Counted from the first letter of the stretch, positions 16,962 through 25,883 are shown. The stretch is 36,943 bases of DNA from Longimicrobiales bacterium (GCA_035764935.1 DASTYK010000149.1:1-36943), one strand, 5' to 3'. Numbers and translations are program-made. The notes: generated by a model from the letters alone, not told the origin.

Positions 16962-17423
16962 TCAGGCGATGTGGGCCCGCGCCTCCTCCTCGGCCGCTTC
17001 CTCCTCGGCGAGCTCGGCGTCCCCGCCCTGCCTCACCCACTTGCGGGCCGTGAGGAAGACGAACGCGGCGCCGGCGATGAGGCCGATGATGGGCAGGGCG
17101 TAGACGGCCAGGTTGAACCCCTCGGCCTTCGGCTCCATGAGGATCCACTCGCCGTATTTGCTGACGAAGTACGCCTTCACCTCTTCGGGGGTGCGTCCCT
17201 CGGCGAGCTGCTGGCGGATGACATCCTTCATCTCCTGCGACAGCTCGGAGGGCGAGTCCTGCAGCGACAGGCCCTGGCACACCGGACAGCGCAGCTCGGC
17301 TGCCAGCGTGCGCACATCGCGCTCGAGCTGGGTCTCGGCGACGTCGCCTGCGGGGGGTGTCGCCTGTGCTGCGGCGGCTGTCGGAGCGAGCACGCACAGC
17401 AACGCGATCAGCAATCGTCTCAT
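16962..17423 (-). CDS. ccmH: CcmH, cytochrome c maturation thiol oxidoreductase
   Basis: CcmH (CcmH/CycL family) keeps the apocytochrome CxxCH thiols reduced for heme attachment. The 153-residue protein has a signal peptide (MRRLLIALLCVLAPTAAAAQA) and the conserved LRCPVCQ motif with Cys46 and Cys49. The family sequence SLQDSPSELSQEMKDVIR and the VKAYFVSKYGEWILMEP stretch follow, then one C-terminal transmembrane helix and a Glu/Ala-rich tail. The start overlaps the ccmG stop (ATGA) and has GGGAGGT upstream. It is the last gene of the ccm operon. There is no fused or separate CcmI TPR protein in the window. Confidence 0.94.
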   Translation of the reverse strand: MRRLLIALLCVLAPTAAAAQATPPAGDVAETQLERDVRTLAAELRCPVCQGLSLQDSPSELSQEMKDVIRQQLAEGRTPEEVKAYFVSKYGEWILMEPKAEGFNLAVYALPIIGLIAGAAFVFLTARKWVRQGGDAELAEEEAAEEEARAHIA

Positions 17424-18034
17424 TCCGCACCTCCCTGCACGCGGGTGGCGTCCGCCGTGGACGCCACGGTCTCGGGTCCATCGGCAGCCGGCGGATCGAC
17501 CGCTTCGATGGCGAGCGCCTGGTCGATAGCGGCGGCCAGCTCGTCGAAGCTCCACGGCCCGATCTTCTTCTGCACGACGAGGCCGTTGCGGTCGATGATG
17601 AAGGTTTCGGGCACGCCGTAGAGACCGTAGTCGATCGCGGTACGCGATCCCTCATCGTGGAGCGCGGGGTACGGCTGCCCCCCCATCTGCTCGATCCAGC
17701 GGCGTCCCTTCTCGGGGGTGTCATTGTAGAGCACACCGAAGAACTGCACGCCGTGCGGCCCGTACATGCTCGACGCCATCGCGAGTGCGGCGTGCTCGTA
17801 GCGGCACTCCAGGCACCAGGACGCGAAGAAGTTGAGCACGACGACCTGGCCGCGGAGCTCCGCCAGCGAGACGGTCCCTTCGCCGTTCTCGATGACGGGC
17901 AGGCTGAACGCGGGCGCGGGCCGTCCCGGCAGCGGCGAATCGATGGTGCTCGGGTCGCGCGTGAGGCCGAACGCGAGCAGGCCGATCAGCGGCAGCGTGA
18001 AGACGAAGCTGAGGACGACGCGTTTCCAGTTCAT
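17420..18034 (-). CDS. ccmG: CcmG/DsbE thioredoxin-like protein
   Basis: CcmG is a membrane-anchored periplasmic thioredoxin that reduces the heme-binding cysteines of apocytochromes. The 204-residue protein has one N-terminal signal anchor (VVLSFVFTLPLIGLLAFGL), a TlpA/DsbE-like thioredoxin fold and the active site WCLEC with Cys74 and Cys77. GVPETFIIDRNG supplies the cis-proline loop typical of CcmG. The Leu-Glu pair between the cysteines is less common than Pro-Thr or Glu-Pro. The C-terminal 35 residues are Ala/Asp/Glu-rich and look unstructured. It overlaps both ccmF and ccmH by four bases. Confidence 0.92.
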   Translation of the reverse strand: MNWKRVVLSFVFTLPLIGLLAFGLTRDPSTIDSPLPGRPAPAFSLPVIENGEGTVSLAELRGQVVVLNFFASWCLECRYEHAALAMASSMYGPHGVQFFGVLYNDTPEKGRRWIEQMGGQPYPALHDEGSRTAIDYGLYGVPETFIIDRNGLVVQKKIGPWSFDELAAAIDQALAIEAVDPPAADGPETVASTADATRVQGGAE

Positions 18035-20025
18035 GCGACACCTGCCGCACGTTTGCGTGCGCCCGCCGGTGCGGGCGTGGCGCGCCGGCGTGGCCAGATC
18101 CCGAAGAGTGCGCCGATCGTGACCATGAAGCCGCCGACCCAGATCCAGCCCACCAGCGGTTCGACGATCACGGAGAGCGTTGCGGTGGAGCCGTCCTGCT
18201 CGTTGAAGGCGAGCAGTGTGAGGTACAGGTCGGCGTTTGGCCGCGTGCGGACTGCCGGCGTGGCGACAGGCTCCGCGCTCATGTTGTAGAAGTTGAGGCG
18301 CGGGAACATGGTCCCCACCGCCGTCCCCTCCACGAACACGGTCACGTGCGCGCCGACGACGAAGCGCTGCGGCTCCTGCTGCGTGCGCATGCCGTCGAAG
18401 CGGACCGTGTATTGCTCGATCGTCACGCTCTCGCCGACGCGCAGCGTCGCCTGCCGCTCTGCGCGGAACACCGTGGACGCGGTGATGCCGATCGCGGCAA
18501 TGATCAGTCCGACATGGGCGAAATAGCCGCCGTAGCGTCGCGGGTTGGCGTTGATGAGACCGCCGAATGCGCGCAGCCAGCCACCGCCCTGGGCGCGCCG
18601 GCGCGCGGCGGTTCCGCGGACATACTCCTGCACGTTGCCGGTCAGTGCGAACGCGGCAAAGGCGAACGCCAGCAGTCCCCAGAAGTCGCGCATGCCGAGC
18701 ACCAGCGCGGTGCCGAGCGTCAGCACCATTGCAAGCGTCGGGATGAGCAGCTTGCGCTTGAGCTCCTCCACGTTTGCGACGCGCCAGGGCAGCATCGGAC
18801 CGACGCCCATGAGGAACAGCAGCGCGACCATGATCGGCACGGTCATGCGGTTGAAGAACGGCGCACCGACGGTGACCTTCACACCCCTGACGGCTTCGGC
18901 GACCAGTGGGAACAGCGTGCCCAGCAGCACCGTGAAGGTGAACGCAGTGAGCAGCAGGTTGTTCACCATGAACACCGTCTCGCGGGACAGCAGGCTGTCC
19001 AGGTGGCCATGCTTGCGCAGCTCACTGGAGCGGCCGGCCAGCAGGGCGAGCGAGAAGATCAGCACGAATGCGATGAAGCTCAGGAAGTAGAGGCCGATCG
19101 TGCCTTCCGTGAACGCGTGCACCGAGGAGATCACGCCGCTGCGGGTCAGGAACGTCCCCAGGATCGTGAGCAGGAACGTCGAGATCACGAGCGACAGGTT
19201 CCAGACGCGCAGCATGTCGCGGCGCTCCTGCACCATCACGGAGTGCAGGAACGCGGTCGCCGTGAGCCAGGGCAGGAACGACGCGTTCTCGACCGGGTCC
19301 CACGCCCAGTAGCCGCCCCAGCCGAGCACCTCATAGCTCCACCACATGCCTGCCATGATCGCCAGCGAGAGCATCGACCAGGCAAACACCGTCCACTTCC
19401 GGCTCGCGCGCACCCACGTGTCGTCCAGCCGGCCGGAGAGCAGTGCCCCGATGGCGAAGGAGAACGGCACGGACATCCCGACGTAGCCCAGGTACAGGAA
19501 CGGCGGGTGGATCGCCATGAGCGGGTGGTTCTGCAGCAGCGGGTTCGGGCCGGGCCCGTCCATCGGTGCCGGCGAGACGAGTCCCCACGGATCGGCCGGC
19601 CGCACGAGCAGCAGATAGAAGAATGCGCCGATGCCGAGCATCGTCGCGTTCGCGTATGCGCCCATCGGCCCGAGCCGGTCCCTGGTGAAGTACAGCGCGG
19701 CCGCCGTGTAGCCGGCCAGCACCCACCCCCAGAAGAGAATCGAGCCCTCGAGCGCGCTCCACAGCGAAATGACCGTGAAGAACAGCGGCGTCGCCCTGCT
19801 CCCCACCTGCGACACGTACTCCACGCTGAAATCGTGGGTCACGAGCGCCGCGATCATCGCGAGGTTCGAGACTGTCATGAGCGCGAAGATCGTGTACGAC
19901 GCGGCGCGTGCGCTCCGGCTGAGCGCCGCATTGCGCGTGCGCACGCCGGCGATGCCCGCGATCATGCCGTAGACCGCAAGAGCAAGGGACGCCCAGACCG
20001 TGAACGAGCCAATCAACCGCAGCAA
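18031..20025 (-). CDS. ccmF: CcmF cytochrome c heme lyase subunit
   Basis: CcmF is the large membrane subunit of the heme lyase that joins heme to apocytochrome c. The 664-residue length is typical, with about 15 transmembrane helices. It carries the tryptophan-rich WWD heme-handling motif (MWWSYEVLGWGGYWAWDPVE, then NASFLPW) and conserved histidine regions, including HPPFLYLGYVGMSVPF and the HSVMVQERR loop. Near the C-terminus are a helix YFAHVGLIIAAIGI and a periplasmic domain (TVRFDGMRTQQEP). It follows ccmE after a 34-base gap, the only non-overlapping junction from ccmD to ccmH. ccmG starts inside its stop codon. Confidence 0.96.
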   Translation of the reverse strand: MLRLIGSFTVWASLALAVYGMIAGIAGVRTRNAALSRSARAASYTIFALMTVSNLAMIAALVTHDFSVEYVSQVGSRATPLFFTVISLWSALEGSILFWGWVLAGYTAAALYFTRDRLGPMGAYANATMLGIGAFFYLLLVRPADPWGLVSPAPMDGPGPNPLLQNHPLMAIHPPFLYLGYVGMSVPFSFAIGALLSGRLDDTWVRASRKWTVFAWSMLSLAIMAGMWWSYEVLGWGGYWAWDPVENASFLPWLTATAFLHSVMVQERRDMLRVWNLSLVISTFLLTILGTFLTRSGVISSVHAFTEGTIGLYFLSFIAFVLIFSLALLAGRSSELRKHGHLDSLLSRETVFMVNNLLLTAFTFTVLLGTLFPLVAEAVRGVKVTVGAPFFNRMTVPIMVALLFLMGVGPMLPWRVANVEELKRKLLIPTLAMVLTLGTALVLGMRDFWGLLAFAFAAFALTGNVQEYVRGTAARRRAQGGGWLRAFGGLINANPRRYGGYFAHVGLIIAAIGITASTVFRAERQATLRVGESVTIEQYTVRFDGMRTQQEPQRFVVGAHVTVFVEGTAVGTMFPRLNFYNMSAEPVATPAVRTRPNADLYLTLLAFNEQDGSTATLSVIVEPLVGWIWVGGFMVTIGALFGIWPRRRATPAPAGARKRAAGVA

Positions 20026-20059
20026 AGGATGCCTTCCCGCTTGAAAGTCAGTGCGACAC

Positions 20060-20509
20060 TCAGGTCTGGTCCTGCACCAGGCTCCTGTACTTCGTGTGCG
20101 GATCCTCGCCCGGCGCCGGCGGGCTGTACTCGTTCGAGTGCTTGACCATCAGGTTGCTCGCCTCGAACACGCCCGCGCGCGTCAGTCTGCCCTCGACGAT
20201 GACGCCCATGTTCTCACGGAACATCTGCGGCGGCGCCTTGCTGGAATGCACCTCGATGGTCTCGGTGCCGGTGCCCTTCATCTCGAAGCGGAGGTTGATC
20301 GCCTCGGCGTCCCACTCGACGGAGCCGGGCACGACCATGCCGCCGAGGCGCACCGGCGTGTCGTACGCCGCTTCACCGCGGGCGAGCAGCTCCGGCGGCT
20401 CGAGGAAGTAGACGAGGTTTTCGCCGATGCCGCCGTACACCATGTAGCCGAAGGCGCCGAGTACGAGCACGAGTGCGACGGCGAGCCCGATTCCCTTGCG
20501 CGATTTCAT
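20060..20509 (-). CDS. ccmE: CcmE periplasmic heme chaperone
   Basis: CcmE binds heme covalently and carries it from the CcmABCD complex to the CcmF/H lyase. The 149-residue protein has one N-terminal membrane anchor and a beta-barrel OB domain (VRLGGMVVPGSV, LRFEMKGTG, VIVEGRLTRAGVFEASNLMVKH). The heme-binding His124 is in KHSNEYSPP, the usual His-x3-Tyr form with Tyr128, so this is the histidine type and not the cysteine variant. The start overlaps the ccmD stop (ATGA). Confidence 0.95.
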   Translation of the reverse strand: MKSRKGIGLAVALVLVLGAFGYMVYGGIGENLVYFLEPPELLARGEAAYDTPVRLGGMVVPGSVEWDAEAINLRFEMKGTGTETIEVHSSKAPPQMFRENMGVIVEGRLTRAGVFEASNLMVKHSNEYSPPAPGEDPHTKYRSLVQDQT

Positions 20510-20646
20510 GAACGCTTCCTCCCGGTCGTGATTTCAGCCACCTGGTTTTCCGCGCGCCGGCGCCGCCGGTGCAGCGATACTGCATAGACTGCGAACGTGA
20601 TCCACGTCAGCGCGTAGGCGGCGTTCACATAGGTCCACTCAGACAT
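20506..20646 (-). CDS. ccmD: CcmD small membrane subunit of the heme exporter
   Basis: This 46-residue protein begins [18 protein letters not shown], has a single transmembrane helix and then a very basic run (HRRRRRAENQ), the standard CcmD form. CcmD stabilises the CcmABC complex and helps release heme-loaded CcmE. Its ATG (20646) overlaps the ccmC stop by eight bases and its TGA overlaps the ccmE ATG, so it is held in place from both sides. It is short enough to be missed by automated annotation. Confidence 0.88.
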   Translation of the reverse strand: MSEWTYVNAAYALTWITFAVYAVSLHRRRRRAENQVAEITTGRKRS

Positions 20647-21358
20647 GGATCGGCCCTCCCGCGAGCGCCGCTTCCTCGCGCCGTGCCTCGAGCGTGCGCT
20701 CGAGCCTGGCGAGGTAGTACCGGCTCGCGACGAAGTAGATGAACAGGAACAGGAACGCGAAGGCGTTCAGCCGCAGCGCCAGCGCATAATCCGAGTCCAC
20801 GGTCCCCGGCGTGGACTGCACCTGGTGGATGGTCCGCCACCAGCGCACGGACATGTAGACGATCGGCACGTTCAGGAACCCGAGGATGCCGACGGCGGCA
20901 CTCCAGCGCGCGCGCCGCTCCTCGTCTTCCGTGAAGGCCCGCAGCGACAGGTAGCTGATGTAGATCAGGAACAGGATCGCGGTCGTCGTGAGCCGCGGGT
21001 CCCACGTCCACCAGACCCCCCATGTCGGCCGTCCCCAGATCGAGCCGAGCGCCAGCGTCAGGCCGGTCATCACGGTGCCCACCTCGGCGGCCGAGGCAGC
21101 GGCGTAGTCGTACTTCTCCTGCCGCTTCCAGAGGTAGAGCACGCTCGCGCCGAAGACGACCGTGAACGCAATGAACGCGATCCACGCCGCCGGCACGTGC
21201 ACGTACATGATCTTCTGCAGGTTGCCCATGTCCCGCTCGGGCGCCGTTGCGAAGTAGCCGAACGCCTGTGCGGCGACGAAGAACAGCAGGCTCAGCACGC
21301 CGAATGGCTGGTGCCATTTCGGCCGCGCGGGCAGTGCTGCGGACTCGGTCGAGTTCAT
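20639..21358 (-). CDS. ccmC: CcmC heme exporter/heme handling protein
   Basis: CcmC presents heme to CcmE in the periplasm. The 239-residue protein has six predicted helices, the WWD motif [12 protein letters not shown], and the two expected heme-ligand regions MYVHVPAAW and [10 protein letters not shown]. The first residues ([19 protein letters not shown]) precede the first helix. The stop overlaps ccmD by eight bases; the start follows the ccmB stop by one base. Part of the ccmABCDEFGH run. Confidence 0.95.
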   Translation of the reverse strand: MNSTESAALPARPKWHQPFGVLSLLFFVAAQAFGYFATAPERDMGNLQKIMYVHVPAAWIAFIAFTVVFGASVLYLWKRQEKYDYAAASAAEVGTVMTGLTLALGSIWGRPTWGVWWTWDPRLTTTAILFLIYISYLSLRAFTEDEERRARWSAAVGILGFLNVPIVYMSVRWWRTIHQVQSTPGTVDSDYALALRLNAFAFLFLFIYFVASRYYLARLERTLEARREEAALAGGPIHV

Positions 21359-21359
21359 C

Positions 21360-22043
21360 TCATCCCTCGATCACGTACTCGAAAGCCAGGAATGCAGCAA
21401 CCAGGAACACCACGTCGAACACGACCAGCAGGCGCATCCATGCGCCGGCGTCACCCATGGCGTCACCGGCGAGCACCGCCCCGGTCGCTTCCACTGCGGC
21501 AACGAGCAGCGGGATCAGCATCGGGAACAGCAGCAGCGGCAGGAGCACCTCGCGCGCACGCAGCCGGCTCGCCATCGCGGCGTAGAATGTCCCGAGCGTC
21601 ACGAACCCCAGCGTGCCCAGCGCGATCACCGCGCCGAGCGGCAGCACGAACCGTGCGATCGGCAGGTCGTACAGGAACGCCGCGGTCGGCAGCAGGATCA
21701 CCTCGACCAGCAGCACGAATGCGAGGTTTGCGATCAGCTTGCCGACGAAGATCGAGCGCCGGTCGCCCGGGTAGAGCAGCAGCATGTCCAGCGCGCCGTT
21801 CTCCAGCTCCTGCTCGTAGCTGCGGTTGAACGAGAGTACCCCCGCGAACAGCACGGTCAGCCAGATCACGCCGCCGGCCGCCCGCTGCAGCGCCTCCACC
21901 TCCGGACCCAGCGCAAAGCCGAACAGCAGCAGGATCAGCGCGGCCAGAAAAACTACCGCGTTGAAGTTTGCCTTGGTTCGCCGCTCGGCGGTCGCGTCCT
22001 TCCAGGCGATCGCCGCCACGCGCCGCGCCTCGGTTGCCAGCAT
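21360..22043 (-). CDS. ccmB: CcmB heme exporter permease
   Basis: CcmB is the ABC permease partner of CcmA; the pair drives release of holo-CcmE. The 227-residue protein has about six transmembrane helices, beginning after a cytoplasmic IAWKDATAERRTKAN segment, the typical CcmB start. The SYEQELENGALDMLLLYPGDRRSIFVGK region is a conserved hallmark. I chose the ATG at 22043 because it overlaps the ccmA TGA as TGATG; an in-frame ATG at 22079 would extend into ccmA. Confidence 0.93.
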   Translation of the reverse strand: MLATEARRVAAIAWKDATAERRTKANFNAVVFLAALILLLFGFALGPEVEALQRAAGGVIWLTVLFAGVLSFNRSYEQELENGALDMLLLYPGDRRSIFVGKLIANLAFVLLVEVILLPTAAFLYDLPIARFVLPLGAVIALGTLGFVTLGTFYAAMASRLRAREVLLPLLLFPMLIPLLVAAVEATGAVLAGDAMGDAGAWMRLLVVFDVVFLVAAFLAFEYVIEG

Positions 22044-22795
22044 CAGGTGCCCCCCTCCACCGCCTGCAGGTGGCTCCACGCGAAGTCCTGCTCCGCCGCC
22101 AGCTCCTGCTGCGCGTCGCGATCCGCGAGCCGGCCGTCCTCGATCCGGACCACCCGGTCGATGAGGCCCCGACCACGCGCCAGCTCGTGCGTGGCAATGA
22201 TGACCGCGCCGCCCTCGCTTGCCGTGCGGGCCGCAAACCGGTTGACCAGCTGGATGCCGTCCACATCGAAGCTCGCGTACGGCTCGTCCAGCAGGAGCAG
22301 CCTGGGCGGCCGCAGCAGCAGCCGCGCGAGCGCGAGGCGGCGGCGCATGCCCGCCGAGAAGCCGCGCACCCGCTCGTCCCGCTCCTCCCCCAGCCCCACC
22401 TCCTCCAGTGCTTCACCGATGGCACTGGAATCCGCGCGCTGTCCGTACATGCGAAGTGCGAACGCCAGGTTTTCCCCTGCCGTCAGGTCCTCGTACAGTC
22501 CCGCGTGGTGCGCCAGGATGCCGACCGCATCGCGGACCCCCGGCGCCTCGCGCACCAGGTCCTGTCCGAAGACGCGACCGCTGCCACGCGTCGGCCGGAT
22601 CGCCGTCGTGATCAGTCGCAGCAGCGTCGTCTTGCCGGAGCCGTTCCGGCCCGTCAGCGCAAGCACGGCACCCGGCTCGAGCCGCAGGCTGATCCCGCGC
22701 AGCACCCAGCGGGTGCCGAAGCGTCGTACGATGCCCTCGAGCTCGAGCGCGGCGGGATCCGCCGCGGGTGCCGTCCTGGAACGTCCTTCACTCAC
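22043..22795 (-). CDS. ccmA: CcmA heme exporter ATPase
   Basis: CcmA is the ATPase of the heme-handling ABC complex. The 250-residue protein has Walker A GRNGSGKTTLLR, the Q-loop region GILAHHAGLYEDLTAGENLAF, signature FSAGMRRRLALARLLL, Walker B LLLLDEPYASFD and the H-loop in IIATHELARGR. The GTG at 22795 (VSEGRSRT) is chosen because AAGGGG lies nine bases upstream and a good promoter ends about 30 bases upstream. A much longer open frame continues into pntB but has no features of a real N-terminus. It is the first gene of the operon and overlaps ccmB by one base. Confidence 0.93.
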   Translation of the reverse strand: MSEGRSRTAPAADPAALELEGIVRRFGTRWVLRGISLRLEPGAVLALTGRNGSGKTTLLRLITTAIRPTRGSGRVFGQDLVREAPGVRDAVGILAHHAGLYEDLTAGENLAFALRMYGQRADSSAIGEALEEVGLGEERDERVRGFSAGMRRRLALARLLLRPPRLLLLDEPYASFDVDGIQLVNRFAARTASEGGAVIIATHELARGRGLIDRVVRIEDGRLADRDAQQELAAEQDFAWSHLQAVEGGT

Positions 22796-22825
22796 GCTGT
22801 TCAACCCCTTGAGCGACAAGCATAT

Positions 22826-22854
22826 ATCATAGCCGACCGGAGGCCCCTTCCCAA
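22826..22854 (-). promoter_or_regulatory. Promoter of the ccm operon
   Basis: TTGGGA (22854-22849), 17 bases and TATGAT (22831-22826) on the minus strand, in a short AT-rich island (TATGATATATG) that stands out from the GC-rich surroundings. It would start transcription near 22819, leaving a leader of about 25 bases that carries the AAGGGG ribosome site of ccmA. A nine-base repeat, AAGGGGTTG, occurs at the -35 (22860-22852) and again at the ribosome site (22810-22802). Confidence 0.65.
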
Positions 22855-22869
22855 CCCCTTGCGCCCCGG

Positions 22870-24282
22870 TCAGACTCCGCTCTTCAGCTCGGTGACGAGC
22901 GCCGTCAGCGACTTGCGCGCATCGCCAAACAGCATGCGCGTGTTTTCGTTGAAGAACAGCTCGTTCTCGATACCCGCGAAGCCCGGATTCATGCTGCGCT
23001 TCAGCACGATCACCGTCTTGGCCTTGTCGGCGTCCAGGATCGGCATCCCGTAGATCGGGCTGCCCTGGTCGTGGCGCGCCGCCGGGTTGACCACGTCGTT
23101 GGCGCCGATCACGACCGCGACGTCCGTGCGCTCGAACTCCGGGTTGATCGTGTCCATCTCGACCAGCTGCGGGTACGGCACGTTGGCTTCCGCGAGCAGC
23201 ACATTCATGTGCCCGGGCATGCGGCCGGCCACGGGATGGATCGCGTACTTTACCTCGACGCCGCGCCCTTCCAGCAGGTCCGCCAGCTCGCGGACCTGGT
23301 GCTGCGCCTGCGACACCGCGAGCCCGTACCCCGGCACGAAGATCACCGAGCGGGCATAGCCGAGCAGCACCGCGGCGTCGTCGGTCGTGAGCGAGCGCAC
23401 GACCTTGCCGTCCATCGCCGCCCCGCCCGTCGCCTGGACCTGGCTGCCGAACGCGCTGAACAGGACGTTCGCCAGCGACCGGTTCATCGCGCGGCACATG
23501 ATCTGGGTCAGGATGATGCCGCTCGCGCCGACCAGCGCACCGCTCACGATCAGCACGTTGTTGTCCAGCACGAAGCCCGTCATGCCCGCCGCGATGCCGG
23601 AGAACGAGTTCAGCAGCGAGATCACCACGGGCATGTCCGCGCCGCCGATCGGCAGCACGAACATCACGCCGATGATCAGGGCGAGCACGTTCAACACCAG
23701 GTACCACGGCAGGTTCGGGTCGACCGCAACCAGCCAGGCCGCCAGCAGCAGGGCGCCACCGAACACGACGGCGCTCACGAACTTCTGGCCAGCGTACGTG
23801 ATCGGCCGCCCGGTCATGACCTCCTGCAGCTTCGCCCAGGCCATCATGCTGCCCGAGAACGTCAGCCCGCCGATCAGCACGGACAGCATGATCGTGGTCT
23901 GGACGTCGTAGGACGGGCTGATCGCGCCTGCCGCGAAGCGCAGGTATTCGTCGCCCGCGACCAGCGCCGACGCAGCACCGCCGAAGCCGTTCAGCAGCGC
24001 GACCATCTGCGGCATCTCCGTCATCTGGACGGTGCGAGCCAGGAAGACGCCGAGACCGGTGCCCAGCACCAGCCCCACCACGATCCAGGTGAAGCTGACG
24101 ATCTCCCAGCTGAGCAGGGTCGCGACCACGGCCACCAGCATGCCGGACGCAGCATAGATGTTGCCCCGCCGGGCGGTCGCCGCCGACGAGAGCAGCTTGA
24201 GGCCGACGATGAAGAGGACGGCGGCGACCAGGTACGCCGCGTTGATCAGGAGGGAGAGGCCCCCCGCTTCGGCGCCGTTCAT
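22870..24282 (-). CDS. pntB: NAD(P) transhydrogenase beta subunit
   Basis: PntB forms the NADP-binding domain III and much of the membrane domain II of the proton-translocating transhydrogenase, which makes NADPH from NADH at the expense of the proton gradient. The 470 residues contain about nine helices in the first 270 (LINAAYLVAAVLFIVGLKLLS first, with VALLNGFGGAASALVAG and ISLLNSFSGIAAGMTGFVLDN) and a soluble C-terminal domain with VIFVPGYGLAVSQAQ, YAIHPVAGRMPGHMNVLLAEA, VVIGANDVVNPAA and SPIYGMPILD for NADP. The start overlaps the pntA2 stop (ATGA). Confidence 0.97.
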   Translation of the reverse strand: MNGAEAGGLSLLINAAYLVAAVLFIVGLKLLSSAATARRGNIYAASGMLVAVVATLLSWEIVSFTWIVVGLVLGTGLGVFLARTVQMTEMPQMVALLNGFGGAASALVAGDEYLRFAAGAISPSYDVQTTIMLSVLIGGLTFSGSMMAWAKLQEVMTGRPITYAGQKFVSAVVFGGALLLAAWLVAVDPNLPWYLVLNVLALIIGVMFVLPIGGADMPVVISLLNSFSGIAAGMTGFVLDNNVLIVSGALVGASGIILTQIMCRAMNRSLANVLFSAFGSQVQATGGAAMDGKVVRSLTTDDAAVLLGYARSVIFVPGYGLAVSQAQHQVRELADLLEGRGVEVKYAIHPVAGRMPGHMNVLLAEANVPYPQLVEMDTINPEFERTDVAVVIGANDVVNPAARHDQGSPIYGMPILDADKAKTVIVLKRSMNPGFAGIENELFFNENTRMLFGDARKSLTALVTELKSGV

Positions 24283-24557
24283 CGCTGTTCCTCCGGCCGC
24301 CGGCGGAACATCTGCAGCATCCGGTCAGTCACCAGGAAGCCGCCCACCACGTTGACCGTCGCGAGCACGATCGCGAGCACACCGAGCACGATCGAGAGCG
24401 TGGACTCGACCCGGCCGGCCACGACGAGCGCGCCGACAACCGTAATTCCGCTGATCGCGTTGGAGCCGGACATGAGCGGCGTGTGCAGCATCTGCGGGAC
24501 TTTGCCGATCACCTCGAATCCCACGAAGATCGCCAGCACGAACACGTACAGCGACAT
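24279..24557 (-). CDS. pntAB: NAD(P) transhydrogenase alpha subunit part 2 (membrane)
   Basis: A 92-residue membrane protein with three hydrophobic helices (MSLYVFVLAIFVGFEVIG, SNAISGITVVGALVV, LSIVLGVLAIVLATVNVVGG), followed by FLVTDRMLQMFRRRP. This is the separate membrane half of PntA found in bacteria with a split alpha subunit; in E. coli it is fused to the NAD-binding half. The ATG at 24557 is preceded by GTGAGG, nine bases off; a GTG at 24575 overlapping the pntA1 stop is an alternative. It overlaps pntB by four bases and completes the complex with the genes on both sides. Confidence 0.92.
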   Translation of the reverse strand: MSLYVFVLAIFVGFEVIGKVPQMLHTPLMSGSNAISGITVVGALVVAGRVESTLSIVLGVLAIVLATVNVVGGFLVTDRMLQMFRRRPEEQR

Positions 24558-24567
24558 CAGCAGCGCC

Positions 24568-25713
24568 TCACCCACGGGCAGCCTCCTGCGGCTGGGGCCG
24601 GCCGAGGACGACCTCGCCGGCGTGTGTGACCAGCGCACCCCGCGTGATCTCGTCGTCGAGATCGAGTGCGAGCGCACCCTCCTTGACCAGGTGCTTCAAC
24701 AGCGTCGTGACGTTCCGGGAGTACATCTGGCTGGCATGCAGAGGGACGGTGCTGACGAGACTCACGGGACCCAGCACGCGGACCCCGCCGTGGACGACCT
24801 CCTCGCCGGCACGGGTCAGCTCGCAGTTGCCGCCACTCTCGGCCGCCAGGTCAACGATCACCGAGCCCGGCCGCATCGCCTCGACCATCGGGCGTGTGAC
24901 CAGCCGCGGGGCCGGCCGCCCCGGTATCTGCGCCGTCGTGATCACGACGTCCGCGTCGCCGACGAGCTTCTGCAGATGCGCAGCCGCCTGCTGCTTCGCC
25001 TCCTCGCTCAGCTCCTTCGCGTACCCACCCGCGCCGACCGCCTCCTCCATCGCCATGCCGACCCACTGCGCGCCCAGCGACTCGACCTGCTCCTTCACCG
25101 CCGGCCGGATGTCGTAGCCCTGTACGACGGCCCCGAGCCGGCGCGCCGTCGCGATGGCCTGCAGCCCCGCGACGCCCGCACCGAGGACGAGCACGCGCGC
25201 CGGCGCGATCGTGCCGGCCGCGGTCATGAGCATGGGGAAGAACTTGCCGAGCGACGTCGCCCCGATCAGCGCCGCCTTGTAGCCGGCGACCGTGGCCTGG
25301 GAGGAGAGCGCGTCCATCGACTGCGCACGCGTGATCCGGGGGATCAGCTCCATCGAGAACGCCGTGATCTGCCGGGCCGACAGCGCCTCGACCAGGTCCT
25401 GGCGCTGCATCGGGTTCAGGAATCCCACCAGCGCCGCTCCCTCGCGCATGCCCTCGAGGTCGCTGCCCGGTCCGCCGAACGACGGAGCGCCGACCATCGC
25501 GACCAGGTCCGCTTCGCGGAGGACGGCCGCGCGATCGGCGCCCAGTTCCGCGCCCGCGTTCGTGTACTGTTCATCGGGGAAGCCGGCCTCGACGCCGGCG
25601 CCCGCTTCGACGACGACCGTCACCCCGTCCGCGGCCAGCTTCGCCACGCTCTCCGGCACCAGCGCAACGCGCCGCTCCGGACCGACTGCCTCCTTCAGCA
25701 CACCGACCTTCAT
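24568..25713 (-). CDS. pntAA: NAD(P) transhydrogenase alpha subunit part 1 (NAD-binding)
   Basis: This 381-residue soluble protein is domain I of the transhydrogenase and binds NAD(H). It resembles alanine dehydrogenase: MKVGVLKEAVGPERRVALVP at the start, VEAGAGVEAGFPDEQY, a Rossmann motif in RVLVLGAGVAGLQAIATARRLGA, and VITTAQIPGRPAPRLVT with VIVDLAAESGGNCELT later. The length and lack of membrane helices show the split alpha type. The ATG at 25713 has CGGGAG five bases upstream. First gene of pntA1-pntA2-pntB. The 170 bases upstream, shared with the end of the TolB-like gene, show TACGTTC as a possible -10 but no clear -35. Confidence 0.96.
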   Translation of the reverse strand: MKVGVLKEAVGPERRVALVPESVAKLAADGVTVVVEAGAGVEAGFPDEQYTNAGAELGADRAAVLREADLVAMVGAPSFGGPGSDLEGMREGAALVGFLNPMQRQDLVEALSARQITAFSMELIPRITRAQSMDALSSQATVAGYKAALIGATSLGKFFPMLMTAAGTIAPARVLVLGAGVAGLQAIATARRLGAVVQGYDIRPAVKEQVESLGAQWVGMAMEEAVGAGGYAKELSEEAKQQAAAHLQKLVGDADVVITTAQIPGRPAPRLVTRPMVEAMRPGSVIVDLAAESGGNCELTRAGEEVVHGGVRVLGPVSLVSTVPLHASQMYSRNVTTLLKHLVKEGALALDLDDEITRGALVTHAGEVVLGRPQPQEAARG

Positions 25714-25844
25714 GAACGCTCCCGGGTTCTCAGATGGCGGTTGCACCCGCTGGTTCCGACTTCAGGGAGAACGTATTCGCACCCCCGTGTCCGGAGTGTC
25801 GGGCGAATGAGGAAACATCCGTGTCACCTGACGACGCGCAGGTG

Positions 25845-25870
25845 GGGATTCGGCCTACAGCGTGAATCCC
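25845..25870 (-). terminator. Hairpin downstream of the TolB-like gene
   Basis: GGGATTC (25845-25851) and GAATCCC (25864-25870) form a seven-base stem with a 12-base loop, 13 bases after the TolB-like stop at 25884. There is no T-run, so a terminator or mRNA-stabilising role is only likely. Confidence 0.35.
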
Positions 25871-25883
25871 TCCCGCGGTGCGA

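Noticed and set aside
22796-23707. N-terminal extension of the ccmA frame into pntB
   Set aside because: The extra 300 residues are an out-of-frame reading of pntB and lie upstream of the ccm promoter; the GTG at 22795 has a good ribosome site.
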